A stretch of 11,590 nt of DNA from Podochytrium sp. JEL0797 (Eukaryota > Chytridiomycota > Chytridiomycetes > Chytridiales > Chytriomycetaceae). How positions within the stretch are numbered: the stretch's first letter is position 1; each line of letters opens with the position of its first letter. The stretch is from positions 1 to 11,590 of the forward strand of contig JADGJG010000866.1 in the NCBI GenBank assembly GCA_027596195.1, given 5' to 3'. The translations under genes and the position numbers were made by a program. The notes beneath the pieces are model-generated. The model did not search any database. It had not been told where the DNA came from and was given only the letters and a program-made list of their open reading frames with translations. Shown here piece after piece: positions 1 through 8,195 of this stretch.

Positions 1-52
1 CCAACCCCCCCCCCACCCCCCCACACACCCCCCCCCCCCCCCCCCCCCCCAC
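1..52. repeat. Poly-C low-complexity tract
   Basis: The first 52 bases are almost all C, with only a few A. Read on the minus strand this is a long G run. It would lie inside the intron that begins at base 69 of the Sfi1-like gene (GTATGT donor on the minus strand). It may be a true simple-sequence tract or an assembly artefact near a contig end; the sequence alone does not decide. Confidence 0.85.
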
Positions 53-69
53 CGCGTTATTCGACATAC

Positions 70-1943
70 TTTTTTTCGCGCCATACGTGGAAATAAACGA
101 GGACCAGATCCGAGTTCAACGAGTCGTGGTGTTGGATTGCTTTGTGCTCGAGTTTCTTGATCCGTTGCCTGTGGTTTTTGAAATTTTTTTAAGAAGGGGG
201 CACAATGAAGGGAAAAAGGAACACGGGGGGGTACCTCTCGCGCCAAATTGCAAAATGACTTCGAGTCAAATGATACTTGCGTAGAATCATGGAGATTTGA
301 GCTGAAAAAGAATGGGAATGAGAAAAAAACCATAAACAAACCGGCCATCGCGGGAAATTTTTTTACCGTTTCGGAACCGTTCCCTCCACAAACTCCACAT
401 TCGATACTTCACGTTGTGGACGAGCAATCGATCCACCCGCTCCAACCCGTCCTTCATGAGAAAACTGTGCACGAATCGGAGCCTCCATGCCTGTCAAAAC
501 GCAAAAGGTCTCCTCGTCAGGAAGGAAAATCGAGACATGAACCCAAGGGAAGTGGATCCGCACCTTTAAAAACCGATATTGCACGTTTCCATGATACACT
601 ACCACAGCCCGATCCTCATTCACTTCACGCCTTCGTTTCCGGGATCGCGACATGTACGCGTTTCGGAACCATTTCTCAAAAAATCGCGTCACGGTGCGTG
701 TTTGGTCGTGTTGTCGAGCTACTTGGTTTGGAATCGTGGCGTGTTGGCGGAGAAGGGTGAAGGCTTTGGATTTTCGGTGCATCTTTTTTTTTTGGTTTTT
801 GATACGAATATGCGTTGAGTCGGTGGAAGCTCTCTCTCAACAGGTTCTTGGAACTCACTTTTCGGTGATTTTCGTTTCGAAGCCATACATCAAAACACCG
901 CGCGAGGGTGTTGATTCGCCAGAACTGAACAGCGCTCATCCAATGTTCGATAATGTAGTTTTTTTCGTACCGAGACCGACGCGTCAATCTATGAGGAATG
1001 AATATGAAAAATGCGGGGAGACAAGATTCATTTAGCGACGGAATCCCGATTTCGACTCAAACTGACGAAATAGAAACACACAGAAACCAGGCCGTGAACG
1101 CTTTTCGAACCGCTTTCTCATCATTTTCGGAATCTCGGCTGGCTTCATCGAGAGACACAGAATCTTCGTTCCGAGATGTTGCTTGGTGAGCAGCAAGTGA
1201 ATTGGAGGTGCGATCGAGCACAACGGAAGGCACAAAGGCGGGAGAATCGTTGTCCATCAGAATCACGGGGGGTATAATGTATTTCTGTTTCTTGATGGGA
1301 CTAATGTGCGAAATCTCGAATGAGGGTAACGGAGGCTGAATCTGAGACAAGGGTGCGGATGAATTCACGCGTTGAGTTGGTGCGAGATGGATTCGCGACA
1401 TGGATGCGTTTGATTGATCGAGCAAGTCAATTCTCGAGTTCATGAGGGATTGGATTGCGTCAAAGTCGGTTTCGAGCAGCGGATCGTTGAGGAGAGAGTG
1501 GGTTGTGTGGTTGGCGTTTTCCTTGTCGTCTTGGTTGTCGTGCAGCGCGACAAAGTCGGTTGAAACAAGGGAGAGCAAGTCGAGATCGAGAATGTCGCAG
1601 TTTCGAAGCAGGGCGGTCTTTTACACACGAAAGGTTTGATTAAAAAACAAATAAAAACAAATAACAAACCACTCACTCGCTCTATCGAAGCAATTCGCTG
1701 CCGCCACGAGACGCCTTTAAAAGCGGCGTGCTGCGCCAGGGCCACGACGAGGCGTCTCACTTTTTCTTTGTCAAAAGTGTCGCCCTGAACCACGCTGCGT
1801 GCCACGGCGTCTGTCGCGCGCAGAATCCGAAGCAGCGTCGCCTGGTCGTTCTTTGGTGTCGTTGTCGTGGCGCTGCTGCCCGCGTCGCTGCCAGAAAGTC
1901 CGAGTGCAACAACAAGTCGGACAAGGTGCGAAGAAGGGAACAT
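70..1943 (-). CDS. Sfi1-like centrin-binding repeat protein, partial (3' end off window)
   Basis: Exons read by frame: 1677-1943, 1082-1617, 859-988, 564-782, 367-490, 235-301, 70-168; the gene continues past the left edge after a GTATGT donor at 69-64. About 480 residues are visible. The N-terminal 90 residues are probably helical; residues about 90-265 are polar and Ser/Asp-rich with a KEN motif at 121-123. From about residue 260 a motif of the form F-x-x-W-(R/K) recurs (FTAW, FDVW, FEKW, LKAW, SLWR, AIWR, HVWR) in helical, Arg/Lys-rich sequence at spacings of about 26-37 residues. This is the pattern of Sfi1, which binds one centrin per repeat at spindle pole bodies and basal bodies. Other centrin-binding repeat proteins share it, so orthology is inferred. 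The ATG at 1943 is the first in frame, only 58 bp after the kinesin stop. The exon 3/4 junction (783-858) is ambiguous: a GTGAGT...AAAAG intron, or read-through with a one-base frameshift at an A10 run. Confidence 0.72.
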
Positions 1944-1948
1944 TTATT
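1943..1948 (-). terminator. Candidate polyadenylation signal of the kinesin gene
   Basis: On the minus strand these bases read AATAAA, starting 54 nt after the kinesin stop codon, and the last A is also the A of the Sfi1-like start codon. If used, kinesin transcripts would end inside the first exon of the next gene. AT-rich near-matches (AATAAT and similar) lie closer to the stop and could serve instead. Confidence 0.4.
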
Positions 1949-2001
1949 TTTGTTTTCTTTTCTCTTCCATTTCTTATTATTTACTTAGAAGCATTCATTT
2001 A

Positions 2002-5000
2002 CTAATTATTGTTAGAAGAATTCGACACGTCCCGTTTTCGCGACAGCAACACTCCCGCCCGCAACGGATCCACCGCAGACAGCCACGCGTTCATCTCGGC
2101 CGCAGAAGACGCCTGAAGAAGCAGACTGCAGTCCTTGGAATGAATCGCAAACACATTCGACTTTCCCTATTTCCCAGAGAAGAGGAGAATAAGAAATCAA
2201 CAACAAAAAAATCACGATTTACCTGAAACGTCGATCCCAAACTCGCCCCAAACTGGATTTTAGTATTGGCAAGGCTGAAAATGGCCAACTCGTCCAAATC
2301 GGATGCATCCGCATGCATGTGCAGGTACGGCCGCCGGATCACAAAGTATCGCTTGACCCAGTTGTCGTCCGAATCCGGAGTGAGCAGAGCTCCGCGGAAA
2401 GAAGGCGGGGCCCTGTTGGACTCGCGTTAGATGTGGTCGAATCAAGGCATACTTAGCAACACCTACATCTCCAGCATCTGCTTACACCGCGTTGAAACAA
2501 ACTTGACTTCCTCTCCGTCATCCACCTTGTTCTCACACTTTTGGTCATACAGCAACGACATCTGCACGAAACAAAGAATCAGTTAAAAACATTCCTCACA
2601 AAACAGAAACACAGAGAAACCCACCAAACAAGGATCACTCCGATTCGACCCATTCCTCCATACCTCCACACACTTGGCCAACAACACCCTCCTCTCTTGC
2701 TCCCCCATCAACCCCCGCACCTCCTCCACCCTCCCACCCATCTCAACCTCCACAATCCTCGCCTTCACAACAGCAAGCTCCTTCAACCTCCTCTCCACCT
2801 CCCTCCTCCTCCAAAACGCAACCACCAACTCCTGCCCAGGCGGAACCCACCCCCCCCAAAGCAACACCCCACCCCCCTACCCCCCACACGTATCAATCTC
2901 ACCCATCAACGCCCGCGCTTGACTCGCCTTGGGCACCTCCAACGCCGCAGCCGCCACAGACATGTCCGAAACCGGAAAAGTCTCGACCACAAACAACGAA
3001 TTCGACCGCGCCGCATACCGCGCGGGAGTCCCACTACTCCCACCCCCAATCCCAACCATGGACAAAAAACTCATGGCCGTCGCTGAAGCTTGCACCTTAA
3101 AATCGCGATCATGCACAACCACCGCAATCTGCTTCTCAAACTGAACCGCTGACGCAAACACGTTCCATTGTGACCCAATCCCCGTCTCCTCATCCCCACC
3201 CGTTGTTGCAGGGGAATCAAACCGGTCATTCAATGGATCCACTTCAACCCCCCACTGAATCGTCAACTCGAGTCGAAACCCTTTCGTGGGCCGGTTGAGA
3301 TTGAGGTTCCGATGCACGGATGTGTCCCACGGGATTTCAATCTCGAGAGATGATTGTCCATTGTTGGAGAAGAAGGGCTGATTCTGTAGAAACGAACCGC
3401 GTTTGTCACCCCCGGGCCCGCCGCCGCCGCCGCCGACAACACTACTCCGTTCGTCCAATCCGGGAACTTGCAAGTCCACCATATCACGACTATCACTCTC
3501 ATCATCCAGCGGTCGATTCGTCTTCAAATCAATCCGTCGAATCTGCCCAATCTTGACAAAACTCACCCGTCGCCACGGGAGGTTATATTTCCCCGACGAA
3601 TGCGACAACCGGATCGTAATCCGCCGTTGAATCCCCTGCCGAATCAAAAACACATCCGCGTGGGACCGAAACTCCGTCTTCAACGTCTCAGATTGCTTCA
3701 CACTCGTTTGAACAGGGACGGGTTTGAATTCCCCAGTCGACGAGGAAAGCTCCGAGATTTCAATCTGCACGAGAATCACGTGCTTCTTGAATTCTTGGTC
3801 CTCGTTGATTCCCTTCGACATAGCCACTGCTCCCGCCAAACTCGCAACCGCTCCAGCGCCACCCGACCCCACCGCCCCAACACAAAACCGATCCCCAATC
3901 ACATCCCCCACCGCCCTCCGCCGCCTCGCAAACACTTCAAACCTAGCAACCCCATCCCCCTCCACAACCCGCTTCACCTCCTCCGTAACCTCCATCGAAA
4001 TCGTTTGCGAGAAATTCCACCGAACCGCCGCCTCCCCAAACCCTTCCACGGGATCCGTCGCAAAAACCCGATCCCCTCCTCCCACCCTCCCCATAAACTC
4101 AGACAACCGAAACTGACAATGAACTTGTGTATACTCCGTCTCTTTAAACCCCGTCGCTTCCAACACAGACACCTCAAACACAAGCGTATTCCCCACCGTT
4201 AACCCACCACCCCCAACCACCCCCGCATCCACTACACCCCCATCCTCCCCCACTTCCTCCCCTCGACACCCACCCGCATCCCCCACCGAAATCGGCGCAA
4301 CAACCACCAAAACCCACCCCAAAACCCCTCCACCCTCCCCCAAAACAGGCGCCCGCACCTCCCTCAACACACCCACCCCAAGCCCCCTCACATCCACCCA
4401 CACACTCCCCACGCGTTCATAATACGGATACACCTCCCCCGCGGCGTAAAACGACAGTTCGGAGGTAATCGCGCGTTGGTGCGCGTAGAACGAGGACGGC
4501 GTCGCATCAGGCTCCACGTAATTGTACAACGTTCTCATAGAAGTAAGTCGCGTTTTGAATTCCCCCAACGTCCATCGATACACAGAGTTATGTTCCCCAT
4601 CAAGAACACGCACCGCTACAAACGGTTTCCCCGGCGCCGCCGCGATGGATCCGGGACCCAGGGACATGGCAGAGGATTGGCGGGACCGCGAGGCATTCAA
4701 TGAAGTGGGGGCGGAGGCGTCGTAGGAGGGTTGGGCTTCCCAAAAGGACGCGCTTTTGAATTGATCGGAGGATTCAATGATTTCGAATTCGTAAAACACG
4801 TTCTTGTGGAGTTCTTTGGAAATCACGTTGGCTTCTTTGAGAAGGACGGCTGATTTGAGGATCTGCGCGTTTTTGCAAACGAGTAAACAAAACTGACGAT
4901 ACAAACTCCTCACCCAAAAAAAATAATCACTTGCTCACCTCCTGCGCCAACCTCACATAATTCCGTCCCCTCCACTTCCTCACAACCCGTCTCGCAACTC

Positions 5001-7628
5001 CCACCTCCTCCTCCGACAACAAATTCCACAACGACAACCGTCGCGACGCAGCACTCGACCCCGCCGAACTCGCCACAGACTGCTGTTTCAACCGTTCCGG
5101 CAACCCCATCATCCGCGGCTGCGGACCACCATACGTATACGTTGCTTGCTCATCCGTAGACGACGCAACCCCACCACGCGCATAAGATGCCGATTCCGTG
5201 ATCCGACCAGCAGACCGCGTTGGAGAAGACACAGCCGACCGATTCGACATTCCATTCGAATAATAACTGCTATTGTTGCTCGAATTCGGAGAAACAGGCA
5301 ACGGGGGGTAACTCAACCCCATGCCTCCCCCTCCTCCTCGAGATGATACGACCGCCAGTTCAGCCGGGTTCACAAACTTGAAAAAGGCGGTCGCGCCAAA
5401 CAGGATGCGATCTCCGGAAGTGAGTTTGACGGGTTGGTTGATGGGAAGGGCGTTGAGGTAGGTGAGGCTTTCGGGGTTCGGGCGTAGGTATACGTTCAAT
5501 ATCGGGTTTGGCGTGGTGGCATCACCACCCACGGTAGTAGCTGCAGGCTCGATGCATTCGAAAAACGCGTGTTCGCGAAGTATAGAAGGGCTTTCGAGGA
5601 AGATGGCGGATTGAGGAGTGTTTCCGACACCGTGGATGCCGATGGGGAGGCGGAAGAGGAGACATTCGGAAACGGAGGGGTCTTCAGAGAGGTTTACGAG
5701 GTGTGGTGTGGTTTTGGGGGCGTGCACGGCGACGGAGCCCGATGCGGATGTTTCGAATCGGAGGCCTAGTTCTTTGAGCATATTGGTTTGTTGGGTTTCC
5801 ATGTCCATGGACCGTTGCTGATTGGCGGCGTAACCGCAATTTTAGCACCAACAAAAAACAGAATACAAAAAAACAAAACAAACCAATTTCGCTTCATAGC
5901 TCTCCGTCATTTCAGCAATCAACTTCTCACTCGCCACCAACTGATCATAAAGCGCGTCAGGATCCCTCCCCTCCGAAAACACACTACTCGACGATCCCAT
6001 CGAAACAGTCGACAACCTCCGCACCAACCCCGTGCCACCACCTTCACCAGAAAACCCAAACCCATCCAACGACAACAACGAAGCCCTCCGACTTCCATTC
6101 GTGCTCGTCGGTGAAACCACCTCCTCACCCGCTTCCCATCCTCTCGATCGCTCCTCGTATGCTGCCAACTTGCGTTTCAGTTTCCCCACCTCTTCTTGCA
6201 ATATCCGCACGGTTTTCCCCGTCTCGTCTTCATTCACGACCGCGCGGTTTACAATCTTTTTGGCGCGGTCCGCGTATCGCAGGGTGGATAGAGTTTCGTC
6301 GTACGATGTGTCGGAGGGAGAGATTGTGGCAACCATGACGGTTTTGGAGTTGCCTCCGAGGCAGTCTTTGAGAAGCCAGGTGAGAGTCTAAGTGGAAAAT
6401 GCGCACCCCGGTTAGAATTCTCCTCCCCACTCCCACCGCAAAAGGTCAACTCACTGAATCGCGATACGGCACAAACACAGACGACCTTGAAGGACTCGTT
6501 GCGGCATTCGAAGTTCCCTCCATCGCACCCCCACCACCACCAGCAGCAACCGCCTTCAAACTCTTGGCACTGCTTTTGCGACTCAACGAAACCACCTCAT
6601 TTGAACTCGCTTCCGCGAGAGTCGAAATCACTTTCCCAAGCGTTGTGAGACTCTTGTTGATATTCGCGCCTTCCTTCAGTCGAACGCCCGTGGCGCCTGT
6701 GGATTCGGCGCGTTCGGATCCTGCGAGGTCTACGAGACAGATTCGAGAGGATCGTTCTAGTTTCACGGGAGACTCATCCGAGGGTGGAGAAGTGATGGTT
6801 TGGGAGGATCGTTCCAGTTTCACGGGAGACTCATTCGAGGGCGAAGAAGTGATGGTTTGGGATAAGTTGACGGTAAACACAGCATGAGATCGCGAAGAAG
6901 TGTCGTTCATGTTGGTTGCGGCTGTTGTGCGCGCCTTGTTGCCGAGATCCATTAACCGTTCGATTTGATCGTATGATGTAACTACGAGTTTGGAGACGTC
7001 TTCGACGTAAGGGCCGAGGGTGGGATGTTCGCGGACTCGGAGGTTCGTGTTCTTGTTGGACGGGTTCGAGTTCAACAAGTCGCGCACTTTCTCGTTGTAG
7101 ATTTCAATATACGAGACGGTGACGGTGAATGCCTTTTCGGGGAGTTGGTTGTCGTTGATGCGCAGAAATAGGTGGTCGCAGATTCGCGGGATCAACCCCT
7201 TGTCGCTCGGAGTGCCCATCATGGTATGCGACTTTCCGGACCCCGTCTGACCATACGCAAACAGACACGTATTGTATCCCTCCAACGCATGGTCCAGGAG
7301 ATCTCTCCCGGCGTGTTCAAAGACGTCTTCCTGGGTTTGGTGCTGGAACACGCGGTCGAAGGAAAACTCGAGCGAGGCACCGGCGCCGCCTGGGTTCGGA
7401 AGACCCGGCGGGATTCCAGGGACGCTTTGGGAGAGTGGCGGGGAGACCTTGGCGGCCATGGCGAGGCGCGTGGCGGAGGGCGACACTGCCACTGAGTCGC
7501 CTTTGCCGCCGCGGCGCTCCTCGCGCGCAGAGAGCGGACGCACGCGGACAAAGACCTGAGTGGGGGATGCGTTACTCCTTGTCCCTGTCACTGCAATTCA
7601 TGCGTCTCACCTTCACCGAGGACTGCAT
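2002..7628 (-). CDS. unc104: Kinesin-3 motor, UNC104/KIF1A type
   Basis: Exons: 7611-7628, 6455-7555, 5884-6387, 4939-5817, about 2890-4862, about 2625-2831 (5' end uncertain), 2467-2561, 2223-2412, 2002-2166; about 1,710 residues, a usual length for the family. The motor domain is at the N terminus: P-loop GQTGSGKS at 108-115, switch I SSRSH at 226-230, switch II DLAGSE at 282-287, then [13 protein letters not shown]. Next come a neck/coiled-coil segment, an FHA domain (about 579-692), a KIF1B-type segment (about 835-925), a C2-like region (about 1057-1147), a DUF3694-type region (from about 1195) and a C-terminal PH domain with [10 protein letters not shown]. Fungal members move early endosomes and vesicles toward microtubule plus ends, and the PH domain binds phosphoinositides. 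The start is set by a tiny first exon that joins MQSSVK to VFVRVRP; the ATG at 7591 lies inside that intron. All junctions keep frame except exon 5/6. Loops L10 and L12 are enlarged. Confidence 0.95.
2809..2902 (-). other. Unresolved kinesin intron 5 with strong G-run cluster
   Basis: The exon 5 frame runs into a TAG at 2878-2880, and the exon 6 frame is open from about 2867 downward. On the coding strand the gap holds G6-TA-G6-T-G4, nine bases, then G8-T-G3. The best-looking pair is a GTGAGA donor (2897-2902) with a CAG acceptor (2832-2834), giving a 71-nt intron, but the phases differ (1 versus 0). A GTGTGG donor (2884-2889) with a GAG acceptor (2809-2811) keeps phase but uses a rare acceptor. 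A homopolymer miscount is another explanation. Confidence 0.6.
6748..6861 (-). repeat. 57-bp tandem duplication inside the kinesin motor
   Basis: Two adjacent 57-bp copies (6748-6804 and 6805-6861) differ at only a few bases. In the protein they give two 19-residue units (residues 238-256 and 257-275), each containing ESPVKLERS. They lie between switch I and switch II, in the surface loop L10. The length is a multiple of three, so the frame is kept. High identity suggests a recent duplication. Confidence 0.93.
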
Positions 7629-7746
7629 GGGGTGCTTGGGCAAAGCGGTGATCGAAAGATTTTCTTATCGAACAACCCCTGGGCCAAATGGCTTGTCTCC
7701 AACCCCCACAAATCCACAACCAATCCATCTCAACAAAAAGTATACA

Positions 7747-7752
7747 TTTATT
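7747..7752 (-). terminator. Candidate polyadenylation signal between E2 and kinesin genes
   Basis: On the minus strand these bases read AATAAA, followed by a T/G-rich stretch. The signal begins 58 nt downstream of the TGA at 7810-7812 and 444 nt downstream of the E2 stop. It is the only AATAAA I see between the E2 stop and the kinesin start, so it could end the E2 transcript, a separate small transcript carrying 7810-7905, or both. Confidence 0.5.
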
Positions 7753-7809
7753 TCCAAAACAATCCAGCAAAGACAAAACACCGCGGGGAATTCATTCCCC
7801 ATCTCGCGA

Positions 7810-7905
7810 TCAATACGATATTTCCACCATCATGGTCCTCTTCCCCTCCAACACCTCCGCCGCAGCCTCAGGCACCAAATAACTAATATCGTCCCACGGG
7901 CGAAT
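7810..7905 (-). CDS. Possible orphan terminal exon, unknown product
   Basis: On the minus strand a TAG acceptor-like site (7906-7908) is followed by 31 codons and a TGA. The peptide starts IRPWDDISYLVPE and ends MMVEISY; its codons look coding (many G- or C-ending), and an AATAAA follows 58 nt later. I do not recognise the peptide. No convincing partner exon is found upstream: a neighbouring minus-strand frame (about 7889-7973, starting MFAIEKERK) overlaps it in a different frame. It could be the last exon of a small gene, an alternative E2 end, a gene remnant, or chance. Confidence 0.3.
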   Translation of the reverse strand: MRPWDDISYLVPEAAAEVLEGKRTMMVEISY

Positions 7906-8195
7906 CTAATCGAATCACTCTGATACGTGCTTCAGTCGATTCAAGTTTTCTTTCCTTTTCAATAGCGAACATTGTCCGATTCTGCACGATTCTGGCGATC
8001 GCATCTATCTTCGTGAGTGACCCTTAGAAAAGAAGGTTTTAACAAGGTTGACGACGCGATTCTCTGCAGTCTTTCTTCCACTCTTCTGGTGGAAACCCAA
8101 ATCAATATCATATTTTTTTTCCAATGCTTTTCCACTTCCACTTCCACTCAACTCAAACCGAAACCCGGCCTTCACCCTCCTCCACTTGTTCTCAT

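Larger units (their letters stand above)
7629..8195. other. E2-to-kinesin intergenic region
   Basis: These 567 bp must hold the E2 3' end and the kinesin promoter, both on the minus strand. Apart from the coding-like stretch at 7810-7905 and the AATAAA at 7747-7752, I see no tRNA, TATA box or repeat. A 64-codon minus-strand frame starting at 8199 overlaps the E2 stop and has no recognisable features. Confidence 0.6.

Noticed and set aside
248..760. Plus-strand open frame of 170 codons
   Set aside because: Antisense to the Sfi1-like exons; the minus-strand reading shows repeated F-x-x-W cores and frame-keeping introns.
2541..3086. Plus-strand open frame of 181 codons, Pro/His-rich
   Set aside because: Antisense shadow of kinesin exons 5-7 in the C-rich stretch; low complexity with no recognisable motif.
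3468..4202. Long plus-strand open frame (244 codons) rich in Pro, Arg, His and Asn
   Set aside because: It lies opposite the kinesin exon that encodes the C2-like and DUF3694-type regions. Its composition follows from the C-rich antisense strand, and no domain is visible.
4866..4892. Nearer CAG acceptor (4893-4895) for kinesin intron 4
   Set aside because: It keeps frame but adds nine residues ([14 protein letters not shown]) before [15 protein letters not shown]; the later CAG at 4863-4865 joins directly to the conserved segment. Alternative use is possible.
7555..7591. ATG at 7591 as the kinesin start
   Set aside because: The codons from 7591 to 7556 lie inside a 55-nt intron with good splice sites; splicing from the ATG at 7628 gives the conserved kinesin N terminus.
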